A DNA stretch of 64,000 nt from Erythrobacter sanguineus (lineage in GTDB: Bacteria; Pseudomonadota; Alphaproteobacteria; Sphingomonadales; Sphingomonadaceae): the NCBI GenBank assembly GCA_945878845.1, contig CAMCUB010000005.1, positions 1-64,000 on the forward strand, read 5' to 3'. Below are positions 9,771 through 18,307 of the stretch, piece after piece (the stretch's first letter is position 1; each line of letters opens with the position of its first letter). The translations under genes and the position numbers were made by a program. Under the pieces are notes generated by a model, which was not told where the DNA came from, did no database searches, and saw nothing but the letters and a program-made list of their open reading frames with translations.

Positions 9771-10229
9771 ATGAGACAGGTCGACATCTTCACCGACGGG
9801 GCGTGCAAGGGCAATCCCGGCCCCGGCGGCTGGGCCGCGATCCTGCGCAGCGGCGGGCACGAGAAGGAACTGGTCGGCGGCGAGCCCGAGACGACCAACA
9901 ACCGCATGGAGATGACCGCGGTGCTTCGCGGTCTCACCTCGCTGAAGGAGCCCTGCGCGGTCACGGTCCACACCGACAGCCGCTATGTCATCGACGGGAT
10001 GACCGAGTGGATCTTCGGCTGGCAGAAGCGCGGGTGGGTCAATTCCGCGAAGAAACCGGTCGCCAACGAGGACCTGTGGCGCGAGCTGATCGCGGCGGTG
10101 CGTCCGCACAAGGTTGCGTGGGAATGGGTGAAGGGCCACTCGGGCCACCCGGAAAACGAACGGTGCGACGCGCTGGCGAGCGAAGAGGCGGCGCGGCAGG
10201 CGGACTCGAAGTCAGCGTTTAAGCACTAG
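9771..10229 (+). CDS. rnhA: Ribonuclease HI
   Basis: RNase HI cleaves the RNA strand of RNA-DNA hybrids. The 152-residue protein shows the four catalytic acids at positions matching the E. coli enzyme: D9 ([12 protein letters not shown]), E47 (NNRMEMTAV), D69 (VHTDSRYV) and D133 ([10 protein letters not shown]). The ATG at 9771 lies 25 bases past the thrB stop. A longer frame into thrB has no family support. Confidence 0.97.
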   Translation: MRQVDIFTDGACKGNPGPGGWAAILRSGGHEKELVGGEPETTNNRMEMTAVLRGLTSLKEPCAVTVHTDSRYVIDGMTEWIFGWQKRGWVNSAKKPVANEDLWRELIAAVRPHKVAWEWVKGHSGHPENERCDALASEEAARQADSKSAFKH

Positions 10230-10238
10230 GCCCTGCTT

Positions 10239-10342
10239 TCGTCACGGCGAGGAACCGAAGGCGACGAAGCAATCCAGGGACCGACCGCTCGGCCAGTGGC
10301 GGCGTCCGGCCATGGATTGCTTCGCTACGCTCGCAATGACGA
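10239..10342. repeat. About 104-base imperfect palindromic intergenic repeat
   Basis: Between the convergent rnhA and DUF1508 genes, the two ends form an imperfect inverted repeat. The left arm starts TCGTCACGGCGAG and later reads CGAAGCAATCCA. The right arm reads TGGATTGCTTCG and ends CTCGCAATGACGA. Such CGAAGCAATCCA-bearing palindromes are familiar as scattered extragenic repeats in sphingomonads and relatives. It could fold into a long hairpin and block read-through from either side. No coding potential is seen. Confidence 0.75.
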
Positions 10343-10352
10343 GGGAAAAAAC

Positions 10353-10529
10353 TCAGCTGTTATCTTCGACCTCGGCGCCGGGGCCGTTCTTCTTGATCGA
10401 ATCGATGGCGTTCTGCGCGCTCGCCTTGCTCGAATAGCCCTCGGTCGAGAACATGGTCTCTGAATTGTACTTGAACTTCACGCGGTATTCGCCAGCCTTG
10501 TCCTTGTAGATCTCGAACGTGTGAGCCAT
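10353..10529 (-). CDS. DUF1508 (YegP-like) small protein
   Basis: This 58-residue protein begins MAHTFEIYKDKAGEYRVKFK and continues through MFSTEGYSSKASAQNAIDSI to end NGPGAEVEDNS. It matches the single-unit DUF1508/YegP fold, in which a strand of the type FEIYKDKAGEYRVK is followed by GYSSKASAQNAIDSIK. The cellular role of the family is not established. An upstream GGAGGG (minus-strand sense) provides a ribosome-binding site. It converges with rnhA across the palindromic repeat. Confidence 0.88.
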   Translation of the reverse strand: MAHTFEIYKDKAGEYRVKFKYNSETMFSTEGYSSKASAQNAIDSIKKNGPGAEVEDNS

Positions 10530-10592
10530 CGGTATTTCCCTCCTGAAGTGGTTAATCCACGTTAGGGAAATGGCAGATGGCGCGCGAGTTTT

Positions 10593-11714
10593 CTAGGCCG
10601 ATTGTAGCGCTGCGGCGAAGCGCGCGGGGGCGTAGACGGCTGGATCGATCCCCGCCGTCATGGCGTCGGCGGCCATCTCCAAAAGAAGCTGCGCGCCCAG
10701 CCGCGCGGCGGCGGGTGCGGTCTGGATGCCGAAGCCGCCCTGGCCTGCGAACCAGAAGAAGCCCTCGCCCTGCAGGTCAAAGCCGTAGACCGGCATGCGG
10801 TCGGGCGCGAAGCTGCGCAGGCCTGCCCAGCGGCGCTCGACCGCGGCGATCCGCCAATCGGTGACATGCTGGAAGCGGTCGATGGCGATCGCGACGTCGA
10901 GTTCCTCGGGCGCGGCGTCGCAGGGCTCGGACGGGATTTCGTCATGCGGCGAGAGCCACAACCGGCCCGCGTCAGGCTTGAAGTAAAACCCCCCGCCGAT
11001 GTCGAGCACCAGCGGCAGATCGGCCGGCGCAGGCGGATCGACGCGCAGCACAGCGACGGTGCGGCGGAAAGGCGCGATGCCGACGGGCTGGACCCCGGCA
11101 AGGCGCGCGATCTCGTCCGCCCAGGCCCCGGCAGCGTTGACGATCGTCCTCGCCCGCCACGTCTCGCCGCGCGCGCCTGTGATCGTCCAGGCCCCGCTCT
11201 CGCGCACAAGCCCAGTCACCCGCGCGCGGGTCGCTACGTCTGCGCCATTCCGACGCGCCATCGCGAGGTAGTGCTGGTGGAGCCCTGCCACGTCGATATC
11301 CGCACAGGCGGGCTGGTGCAGCGCCTCGGTCCATTCGGGCCGGATGTGCGGGATACGTTCGCCGAGCGCCGCAGGCGCGAGGCGCTCGATTGTCACGCCG
11401 GTGCCTTCATAGCTTTCGTGGAAGGCATCCATCGCCGCGCGATCCTCGGCACGCCCGATATAAAGCGCGCCGCGCGGCGTGAGGAAGCCAAGCTCGCCGA
11501 GGTAGGCGCCAGATGCGCGGGTCAGCGGCACCACGCCGGGGCCACCATAGCATTCCTCCCAGAACGCCGCCGAGCGCCCGGTGGCGTGGTATCCGGGCGC
11601 GTCCTCGGCCTCGATCAGCAGCACGCGGGCATAGAGAGATAGCTCGGCAGCGATGCTCGCGCCCGCCATCCCGGCGCCGATCACCGCAAATTCGTACATC
11701 CTCGTCGTATTCAT
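10593..11714 (-). CDS. FAD-dependent oxidoreductase (DAO family)
   Basis: The 373-residue product has an N-terminal Rossmann FAD-binding motif (FAVIGAGMAGASIAAELS) and the DAO-family ATGRSAAFWEECYGG segment. Its C-terminal FAD-contacting stretch reads FFWFAGQGGFGIQTAPA. It resembles glycine/D-amino-acid oxidases and related FAD amine dehydrogenases; the substrate cannot be read from sequence. The ATG at 11712-11714 overlaps the stop of the upstream hydrolase by 4 bases (ATGA), which supports this start. A second ATG 15 bases further in is possible. The two genes form an operon. Confidence 0.85.
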   Translation of the reverse strand: MNTTRMYEFAVIGAGMAGASIAAELSLYARVLLIEAEDAPGYHATGRSAAFWEECYGGPGVVPLTRASGAYLGELGFLTPRGALYIGRAEDRAAMDAFHESYEGTGVTIERLAPAALGERIPHIRPEWTEALHQPACADIDVAGLHQHYLAMARRNGADVATRARVTGLVRESGAWTITGARGETWRARTIVNAAGAWADEIARLAGVQPVGIAPFRRTVAVLRVDPPAPADLPLVLDIGGGFYFKPDAGRLWLSPHDEIPSEPCDAAPEELDVAIAIDRFQHVTDWRIAAVERRWAGLRSFAPDRMPVYGFDLQGEGFFWFAGQGGFGIQTAPAAARLGAQLLLEMAADAMTAGIDPAVYAPARFAAALQSA

Positions 11715-12673
11715 GCCCGGTGAGCGGTCCGGTCGAGGAAATCGGCGATCTTCGCCATGATCCCTGCGCGCACGGCATCGGTCTCGCGCAGCACTTCGTG
11801 ATGCGCTTCCTCGCCCAGCGCGATGAGCTCGCCCTTGGGCAGGCGCGCGGCGGCGCGGACGTTGGCGGGATGGCTGACGAGCTTGTCGATCGCGGTCGAG
11901 ACGAACAGCACCGGCACGCCGATGCCCTCGAGCGCGCCGGGGGCTTCGAGCTGGAGCCACGAGGCATAGGCACGCTCGACCCAGCGCCAGCTGGCGGGGC
12001 CCATCACCAGTTCGGGGCGGGTCTCGCGCCACCATGCCTCATCGGCATAGCGTTCAGGATCATGCGTGAGCAAGTTGGCGCGCTTGGCGGGGAGTTCGCC
12101 CGGCTTCTCGCTCCACTTCCACGCCTGCCGCATCGGATCGCCGACCGCACACATCGCCTGCGCGACGCGGTGGAGCATAGCGAGCGGCAGCGGCGGGCCG
12201 TTGACCCCGGTCATCGGCGCGCTCAGCACCACGGCATCCGGCGCGACGCGCTTTTCCACGAGCGCCCGCAGCACGATATGCCCGCCCATCGAATGCGCGG
12301 CGAGCACGTGCGGTCCCGGCGTCTCGGCGGTCCAGCACTGCCAAAGCTGCGCCAGATCGTCGATCCAGATGTCGAAATTCTCGATGTGGCCGGTCACCGC
12401 ATCCTTGCCGAGCCGCCCTGACCCCGCCTGCCCGCGCCAGTCCGAGGCGGTCACCCGCCATCCGGCATGGTGCCACTCTTCGAGCGTCTCGAGATATTTC
12501 TCGTAGAAATCGCCGCGGCCGGGGAGAAACAGGATCGATCCGCGCGGGCTCGCAGCGCCGGGCCAGTCGATCCGGCGGATGGCGTGGCCATCGGCGGCGA
12601 GCCACGTGCTCTCGGCGGCGGCGGCGGGAATCGCGCGGCGATCGATCGCGGAATCGAGCACGGCGGCGCTCAC
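11711..12673 (-). CDS. Alpha/beta hydrolase, lysophospholipase-like
   Basis: The protein carries a serine hydrolase nucleophile elbow (AAHSMGGHIVLRALVE, pattern GxSxG-like as HSMGG) and an oxyanion strand ILFLPGRGDFYEKYLETLEE. The acid/His half reads VPVLFVSTAIDKLVSHPANV and GEEAHHEVLRETD. This layout fits the monoacylglycerol lipase/lysophospholipase L2 group. No ATG precedes the domain closely. The GTG at 12673 is chosen, giving 320 residues, because the frame further upstream reads like non-coding sequence. It is divergent from cpaA and overlaps the oxidoreductase gene. Confidence 0.83.
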   Translation of the reverse strand: MSAAVLDSAIDRRAIPAAAAESTWLAADGHAIRRIDWPGAASPRGSILFLPGRGDFYEKYLETLEEWHHAGWRVTASDWRGQAGSGRLGKDAVTGHIENFDIWIDDLAQLWQCWTAETPGPHVLAAHSMGGHIVLRALVEKRVAPDAVVLSAPMTGVNGPPLPLAMLHRVAQAMCAVGDPMRQAWKWSEKPGELPAKRANLLTHDPERYADEAWWRETRPELVMGPASWRWVERAYASWLQLEAPGALEGIGVPVLFVSTAIDKLVSHPANVRAAARLPKGELIALGEEAHHEVLRETDAVRAGIMAKIADFLDRTAHRA

Positions 12674-12807
12674 CGCAGGCCTAGCCCATGCGGAGCGCAG
12701 AAACCGGAAATCGTGGTTACTATTTGGTAAGTCATAACCTGTAGCAAGTGTCCCATTGAAGGACGGTCTGCGCACGGCGCACGGCCATGCTCCGGGGGCA
12801 ACGCAAG

Positions 12808-13293
12808 ATGAATACCATTTCCTACGGTCTGCTGGTCGGCTTGGCAATTGCGCTGGTCATCGCCGCCTTCACAGACATGAAGCGGCGCCAGATCGACAAT
12901 TGGCTGAACGCCCTGATCGCGCTGACCGCGCCTGCCTTCTGGTGGGCGAGCGGGCTCGATCTGTGGCCGGGCGTCGCGACCCAGCTGGGTGTGGCGACGG
13001 CGGCGTTCTTCATCCTCGCTGGACTTTTCGCCCTCAAGTGGATGGGCGGCGGCGACGTCAAGCTGCTGACCGCGCTGGCGCTGTGGGTGCCACCCCATAT
13101 GTTCATGCAACTTTTGCTAATAATGGCGCTGGCCGGCGGCGCGCTGACAATCGTGCTGGGAGGCTGGCACATAATCCGCGGCGAGCGCGACAAGATCAAG
13201 ATTCCCTACGGGATAGCCATCGCTTTCGGCGGGCTGTGGGTGCTGTGGGCCAACTATTTGCCCGGCGTCTCTTTCGCCGCGCAGTCCGCATAA
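12808..13293 (+). CDS. cpaA: Prepilin peptidase CpaA
   Basis: CpaA/TadV is an inner-membrane aspartyl protease that removes the leader of Flp-type pilins. The 161-residue protein has several membrane helices. The two catalytic aspartates of the A24 family are seen in AAFTDMKRRQIDNWLN and WMGGGDVKLLTALALW (the GGGD motif). The ATG at 12808 has a GGGGG stretch 9 bases upstream, and an ATG at 12787 lacks one. It opens the Tad pilus cluster. Confidence 0.93.
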   Translation: MNTISYGLLVGLAIALVIAAFTDMKRRQIDNWLNALIALTAPAFWWASGLDLWPGVATQLGVATAAFFILAGLFALKWMGGGDVKLLTALALWVPPHMFMQLLLIMALAGGALTIVLGGWHIIRGERDKIKIPYGIAIAFGGLWVLWANYLPGVSFAAQSA

Positions 13294-13305
13294 CCCGATT
13301 TTAAC
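13290..13305 (+). promoter_or_regulatory. Possible CtrA-type box upstream of cpaB
   Basis: The sequence ATAA-N7-TTAAC resembles the CtrA consensus TTAA-N7-TTAAC with one mismatch in the first half. It starts at the cpaA stop codon, about 80 bases before the cpaB ATG. CtrA is known to control pilus and motility genes in several alphaproteobacteria. The match is short, so this is only a candidate. Confidence 0.35.
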
Positions 13306-13382
13306 CAGTGAAGCCTTACGCACTGCAACCATACCTGCCCGCTAACCAACCCACGGGCCATTACGAGGGGGCTATTTGAGCC

Positions 13383-14510
13383 ATGGATAGGAAGAAACTG
13401 GTTCTGCTGCTCGGTGCGCTGATCATCGCGATCGGGACCGCCTTTGCCGCACGTACGATCTTCGCCGGAGGCGCAGCCCCCGATGCAGAGGCCGCCGCGG
13501 TGCCCACCGGCCCGCGCGTGCTGGTCGCCAAGCGGGCACTGACTGCAGGCACCATCATCACCGCCGATGCGCTGGGCTTCCAGCCCTGGCCCAAGGAGCT
13601 GGTGCAGGACGCCTACTTCATCGACGGCGAGGCCGACATGAACAAGCTGCTCGGCACTGTCGTGCGCTTCCCGATCACTGCAGGCGAGCCGGTCACGCAG
13701 GGTGCGCTCGTCGCGCCGGGCGACCGCGGCTTCCTTGCTGCCGCGCTTGCTCCGGGCATGCGCGCCGTCACAGTGCCGGTGTCGGCCACCACCGGGGTTG
13801 CCGGCTTCGTCTTCGCTGGCGACCGCGTCGACCTCGTGCTGACCCAGGCGGTCGAGGGCGATAACGGCACCCAGCCGCTCAAGGCTGCTGAAACCGTGCT
13901 GCGCAACCTGCGCGTGCTCGCCACCGACCAAACGGTCGAGAAGACGGTCGACGAGAACGGCAAGACCGAAGTCACCGAATTCCGCACCGTCACGCTCGAA
14001 GTCACCCCCAAGATCGCCGAGAAGATCGCCGTGGCGCAGACCATCGGCACGCTCAGCCTCGCGCTGCGCTCGATTGCCGACAGCCAGTCTGAGCTCGAAC
14101 GTGCGGTTGCTGCGGGCGATGTCCAGATCCCGCCCGGCGCCACGCCCGAGCAGGAAGAGCGCATCCTCAAGGCCGCCATGGCGCGCCCTGTCGACAAGGG
14201 CACGACCTTCTCGACCGGCGGCGATGTGTCGCGCTTCCAGCGCTCCACCGTGCCGCCCAAGAACGGCGGTGGCCAGCAGCAGGCTGCGCCCGCCCCCGCC
14301 CCGGCCGCCCCGACGCGCCGCGCCGCGCAGAGCGACGGCAGCGCCCCGGCTCCGGTCTATCGCGGTCCGAGCGTGCGGGTCACCCGCGGCAAGGAAACCA
14401 CCGAGGAAAGCGTCCGCTCCGGTGCCGGCGCCGTCATCTCCAGCCAATCCAGCGGCGTGAAGCGTCCCGGGCAGACCCTGCCCAGCGCCGGTGCGACCGT
14501 GGTCTTCTGA
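13383..14510 (+). CDS. cpaB: Flp pilus assembly protein CpaB
   Basis: CpaB/RcpC is a periplasmic Tad pilus protein with SAF-like domains. The 375-residue product starts with a signal-anchor (MDRKKLVLLLGALIIAIGTAFAARTIFAGG). A SAF domain follows (VAKRALTAGTIITADALGFQ, then GEPVTQGALVAPGDRGFLAA), and then the RcpC-type region AVTVPVSATTGVAGFVFAGD with RVDLVLTQ. The C-terminal third is Pro/Ala-rich with a RVTRGKETTEE segment common in CpaB. It follows cpaA by 89 bases and precedes cpaC. Confidence 0.94.
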   Translation: MDRKKLVLLLGALIIAIGTAFAARTIFAGGAAPDAEAAAVPTGPRVLVAKRALTAGTIITADALGFQPWPKELVQDAYFIDGEADMNKLLGTVVRFPITAGEPVTQGALVAPGDRGFLAAALAPGMRAVTVPVSATTGVAGFVFAGDRVDLVLTQAVEGDNGTQPLKAAETVLRNLRVLATDQTVEKTVDENGKTEVTEFRTVTLEVTPKIAEKIAVAQTIGTLSLALRSIADSQSELERAVAAGDVQIPPGATPEQEERILKAAMARPVDKGTTFSTGGDVSRFQRSTVPPKNGGGQQQAAPAPAPAAPTRRAAQSDGSAPAPVYRGPSVRVTRGKETTEESVRSGAGAVISSQSSGVKRPGQTLPSAGATVVF

Positions 14511-14551
14511 GGACCCGAGCAATGTCGATCAAACCCGAGGGGGGTCAACCC

Positions 14552-16198
14552 ATGACACGCAAGTTCAAGCTCCAGCTGCTGGTGGCCGCGATTGCCGCTG
14601 TGCCGATGGTGGCGATGCCCGCCACCACCGCGGTCGCACAGCAGGTCGTCCGCCCGTCGCAGGAAATCGTCCTGTCGATCGGCAAGGGCGAGCTGGTGAC
14701 GGTCCCCGGCACGATGGCCGACGTGTTCGTCGCGAACGAGGAAGTCGCCGACGTCCAGATCAAGTCGCAGCGCCAGCTCTATGTCTTCGGCAAGTCGGGC
14801 GGCGAGACCACGATCTACGCCAGCAACGAACGCGGCGATGTGATCTTCTCGGCCAATATCCGGGTCGGCTCGAACATCGGCAGCATCAGCCAGATGCTCA
14901 CGATGGCGATGCCCGATGCCAAGGTCAGCGTCTCAACCATGGGCACCGACACCGTGCTGCTGACCGGCACTGTCGGCGCGCCGGAAGATGCCGCCGAGGC
15001 CGAGCGCCTGGTGCAGGCTTTCCTCGGTGAAAAGGCCAATGTCATCAGCCGCCTGCGCACCGCGACCCCGCTGCAGGTCAACCTTCAGGTGAAGGTGGCC
15101 GAGGTCAACCGCTCGCTGCTCCGCAGCATCGGCGGCAACCTCCAGACCTTCGACACCACCGGCGGCTTCCGCTTCGGCGTGGGCACCGGCGGCCGTTCGA
15201 TCGTCAGCGGCGAATATGGCCTTGGCGGCCCGTTCGCCACCGGCAACAACATCCTCAACCCGACCATCACCGTGCCCGTCTTCGGTGCCAACGGCCTGCC
15301 GCTGTTCAACACCGACGGCACGCCGATCACTCAGGAAATCCTCGGCACGGCGGTCAACAGCAACAACGGCACGACCCTGTCGGGTCTCGGCCGCCTGTTC
15401 GGGATGGACATGCTCGGCGCGCTCGACCTGTCCGAGCGTCTCGGCCTCGTCTCGACCATCACCGAGCCCAACCTCACCGCGCTCTCGGGCGAAACCGCGA
15501 CCTTCCTTGCGGGCGGCGAATTCCCGGTGCCGATCTCGCAGGGCCTCGGCCAGGTGTCGATCGAGTTCCGCCAGTACGGCGTCAGCCTCGCCTATACCCC
15601 GACCGTGCTCTCGAACGGCCGCATTTCGATGCGCGTGCGTCCGGAAGTCTCGGAGCTTTCGGCACAGGGTTCGGTCACGCTCAACGGCTTCCAGGTCCCC
15701 GCACTCACCACCCGCCGCACCGAAACGACGGTCGAGCTGGGTTCGGGCCAGAGCTTCATGATCGCCGGCCTGATGAGCGCCAACGCGCAGAACACGCTGG
15801 ATAAGGCGCCGGGCGTCGGTGACGTGCCGATCCTCGGCAACCTGTTCCGCAGCCGTCAGTTCCGCAAGGGCGAGACCGAGCTGGTGATCATCGTCACCCC
15901 CTATCTGGTCAAGCCGGTCGACGCCAAGGACATCAAGCTGCCGACCGACGGCTTCCATGCCGCCAACGAGTTCCAGCAGCTGCTCGGCTACAAGGAAAAC
16001 GCCGGTGTCTCGGGCGAAGTGCGCCCGGGTCCGAGCGCGGCCCTGCCCGATGCGCCGGCCCCCAAGGTGAGCGAAGCCGATCCGGCCGCGATCATCCCGA
16101 CCGGCGAGGAAAAGCCGCGTCGCGCCGACAAGAAGGCCCGCCGTCCGGATCGTGCCGCCAAGGCCGATGCTTCTGCCGCCCCCGGTTTCAGCCTCTAA
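14552..16198 (+). CDS. cpaC: Outer-membrane secretin CpaC (RcpA)
   Basis: CpaC forms the outer-membrane pore through which the Tad pilus passes. From ATG 14552 it has 548 residues. A signal peptide (MTRKFKLQLLVAAIAAVPMV) leads to an N-terminal pilus-associated domain (SQEIVLSIGKGELVTVPGT) and a BON-like domain. The secretin core follows, with LNGFQVPALTTRRTETTVEL and IAGLMSANAQNTLDKAPGVG then DVPILGNLFRS. An in-frame ATG at 14522 also has a good Shine-Dalgarno, so the signal peptide could be 10 residues longer. The C-terminus is a charged, Ala/Lys-rich tail. Confidence 0.95.
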   Translation: MTRKFKLQLLVAAIAAVPMVAMPATTAVAQQVVRPSQEIVLSIGKGELVTVPGTMADVFVANEEVADVQIKSQRQLYVFGKSGGETTIYASNERGDVIFSANIRVGSNIGSISQMLTMAMPDAKVSVSTMGTDTVLLTGTVGAPEDAAEAERLVQAFLGEKANVISRLRTATPLQVNLQVKVAEVNRSLLRSIGGNLQTFDTTGGFRFGVGTGGRSIVSGEYGLGGPFATGNNILNPTITVPVFGANGLPLFNTDGTPITQEILGTAVNSNNGTTLSGLGRLFGMDMLGALDLSERLGLVSTITEPNLTALSGETATFLAGGEFPVPISQGLGQVSIEFRQYGVSLAYTPTVLSNGRISMRVRPEVSELSAQGSVTLNGFQVPALTTRRTETTVELGSGQSFMIAGLMSANAQNTLDKAPGVGDVPILGNLFRSRQFRKGETELVIIVTPYLVKPVDAKDIKLPTDGFHAANEFQQLLGYKENAGVSGEVRPGPSAALPDAPAPKVSEADPAAIIPTGEEKPRRADKKARRPDRAAKADASAAPGFSL

Positions 16199-16216
16199 CG
16201 CGAGAAAGGTGCCACA

Positions 16217-16900
16217 ATGCCGAATGCACGATTGAACCGGCTGGCCCCCGTGCCCGCCCCCAAGCTCAAGCTCGCTGTCGCGCTGGCGCTGGGTCTCGGC
16301 CTTGCCGGGTGCGGCGGGATGCCCGAGAACACCACGCTCTACAGCGTCAAGCAGCCGGTGGTCGAACGGACCAACATGGTGCTCGATGTCAACACCAACG
16401 CCTCGGGCCTGCCGCTCTCCGAGCAGCAGCGCCTCAATGGCTGGTTCGAGACGATGGACCTGCGCTACGGTGACCGGATCGCGATCGAGAACCCGAGCCA
16501 GAACCCGGCGGTGACCGCCGCCGTGCGCGACCTTGCGGCGCGTTATGGCCTGATGATCAGCGACTCCGCGCCCGTCACTCCGGGCTTCGTCCAGCCCGGC
16601 AAGGCGCGCGTGGTGATCACCCGCTCGACCGCCAGCGTTCCGGGCTGCCCCGACTGGTCGGCCAAGTCCGACATGAACTACACCAACGGCACCAGCCCCA
16701 ATTTCGGCTGCGCCGTGAACAGCAACATCGCCGCGATGGTCGCTGATCCGCAGGACCTGCTCGAAGGCAAGCAGGGCTCGGGCGAAACCGTGATCGCAAC
16801 CTCGAACAAGGCGATCTCGACTTATCGTGAACAGGATCCGACCGGCAAGGGCGGCCTGAAGGAAGCCGGTGCCTCGGGCTCGGGCGGAGGAGGTAACTGA
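16217..16900 (+). CDS. cpaD: Pilus assembly lipoprotein CpaD
   Basis: The 227-residue protein is a Tad pilus lipoprotein thought to help secretin assembly. It has a signal sequence with a lipobox ending GLGLAGCGG, and the family's N-terminal NTTLYSVKQPVVERTN. The C-terminal half carries NFGCAVNSNIAAMVADPQDL, the best conserved part of CpaD, where two cysteines (in VPGCPDWS and NFGCAVN) may form a disulfide. It lies between cpaC and cpaE. Confidence 0.93.
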   Translation: MPNARLNRLAPVPAPKLKLAVALALGLGLAGCGGMPENTTLYSVKQPVVERTNMVLDVNTNASGLPLSEQQRLNGWFETMDLRYGDRIAIENPSQNPAVTAAVRDLAARYGLMISDSAPVTPGFVQPGKARVVITRSTASVPGCPDWSAKSDMNYTNGTSPNFGCAVNSNIAAMVADPQDLLEGKQGSGETVIATSNKAISTYREQDPTGKGGLKEAGASGSGGGGN

Positions 16901-16903
16901 GCC

Positions 16904-18184
16904 ATGAATGCTCCCTGGAAATCCGGCCTGCCCGGCAACCGCGATCCCTTCTCGGCCTATATCTGCGACGACAACGCGCTGGACGTGATCCGTCCGGTGG
17001 TGATCGAGCTCGGCTGGCAGCCGGAAAAGTGCAACAAGGGCGGCCTGCGCAACGCGGTGCAATCGCTCTCGGTCAGCGCTTCGCCTGCGATCCTGATGGT
17101 CGACCTGTCGGAGAGCGGTGATCCGCTCAACGACATCAACGCGCTGGCCGAAGTGTGCGAGCCGGGCACGGTGGTGATCGCCGTGGGCCAGGTCAATGAC
17201 GTGCGCCTCTACCGCGATCTGCTCGCGAGCGGGATTCACGACTATCTCCTGAAGCCGCTCTCGCCGCAGCAGGTGCATGATGCCCTGAACCAGGCGCTGG
17301 CGGTGTTCATGAGCCCCAAGGCGGGCGATGCCGATGGGGTCAAGCGTCACATCTCGACCGCGATCGTCGGCACCCGCGGCGGCGTCGGCGCCTCGACGCT
17401 GGCGACTTCGCTGGCGTGGCTGTTCGCCGAACAGCACAAGGCCCCGACCGCGCTGCTCGATCTGGATGTCCACTTCGGCACCGGCGCGCTGGCGCTCGAC
17501 CTCGAGCCCGGCCGCGGCCTCACCGACGCGATCGAGAACCCGAGCCGCATCGACCCCTTGTTCATCGAACGCGCCATGGTGCGTGCCGGTGACAACCTGT
17601 CGATCCTCTCGGCGGAAGCCCCGATCAACCAGCCGCTGATGACCGATGGTTCGGCCTTCGTGCAGCTGGAAGACGAGTTCCGTCAGGCCTTCGAGATGAC
17701 GGTCATCGACCTGCCACGCAACATGCTGATCAACTTCCCCCAGCTTCTCGCAGACGTGAACCTGGTGGTGCTGACCTGCGAGTTCACTCTCGCCTCGGCG
17801 CGCGACACGATCCGCATTCTTTCGTGGCTCAAGACGAACGCGTCCCACGCGCATCCGATGATCGTGGCCAACAAGGTGCAGCCGAGCCTTTCGGAGATCA
17901 GCAAGGCCGATTTCGAGGCCTCGATCGAGCGCAAGGTCGATTTCGTGGTCCCCTACGACATCAAGGCGGCCTCGAATGCGGCCAAGCTGGGGCAGGTGTT
18001 CGTCGATGCCAACCGTTCGAGCAAGGCGACCGCGGCCATCCGCCAGATCGCCGAGCGCGTGATGGGCGCGAGTGCGGAAGACCTGCCGGCAGCCGGCCCC
18101 GAAAAGAAGTCGCTGCTCGGCAATTTCGATCTGAAGGCGATGCTCGCCAAGAAGCCGAAGGTCGATCTGACCAAGGTGGACTGA
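16904..18184 (+). CDS. cpaE: Pilus assembly ATPase-like protein CpaE (TadZ)
   Basis: CpaE/TadZ is a ParA/MinD-like protein that places the Tad machine in the cell. The 426-residue product has an N-terminal receiver-like region (residues about 15-135) and a MinD-type domain. The Walker A variant reads GTRGGVGASTLATSLAWLF, followed by ALLDLDVHFGTGALALDLEP and MTVIDLPRNM. A strong GGAGGAGG site precedes the ATG, 3 bases after cpaD. The next gene is tadB; the cpaF motor ATPase expected at this position is absent. Confidence 0.94.
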   Translation: MNAPWKSGLPGNRDPFSAYICDDNALDVIRPVVIELGWQPEKCNKGGLRNAVQSLSVSASPAILMVDLSESGDPLNDINALAEVCEPGTVVIAVGQVNDVRLYRDLLASGIHDYLLKPLSPQQVHDALNQALAVFMSPKAGDADGVKRHISTAIVGTRGGVGASTLATSLAWLFAEQHKAPTALLDLDVHFGTGALALDLEPGRGLTDAIENPSRIDPLFIERAMVRAGDNLSILSAEAPINQPLMTDGSAFVQLEDEFRQAFEMTVIDLPRNMLINFPQLLADVNLVVLTCEFTLASARDTIRILSWLKTNASHAHPMIVANKVQPSLSEISKADFEASIERKVDFVVPYDIKAASNAAKLGQVFVDANRSSKATAAIRQIAERVMGASAEDLPAAGPEKKSLLGNFDLKAMLAKKPKVDLTKVD

Positions 18185-18201
18185 TCGCTGCGAGACCGGT
18201 T

Positions 18202-18286
18202 GTGCGGGGCAAAGCGCTTGGCGCCCGCCCCGCACGCACCGCCCGGGGCGACAAGATAACGACAGGAACCCGCCGCATTCCGGCGG
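18202..18286 (+). other. Two hairpins in the cpaE-tadB gap
   Basis: The 123-base spacer contains GTGCGGGGC / GCCCCGCAC (18202-18210 and 18227-18235, perfect 9-base arms, 16-base loop). A second hairpin, CCGCCG / CGGCGG, lies at 18270-18286. Neither has a T-run, so a simple terminator is unlikely; mRNA processing or tuning of tadB expression is possible. The gap is where cpaF normally sits. No coding remnant of cpaF is visible. Confidence 0.55.
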
Positions 18287-18307
18287 TGCGAGGCAGGAAA
18301 CGACAGC

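Noticed and set aside
12674..12847. Longer N-terminus of the alpha/beta hydrolase
   Set aside because: This extension would cover the divergent promoter and the start of cpaA and has no family resemblance.
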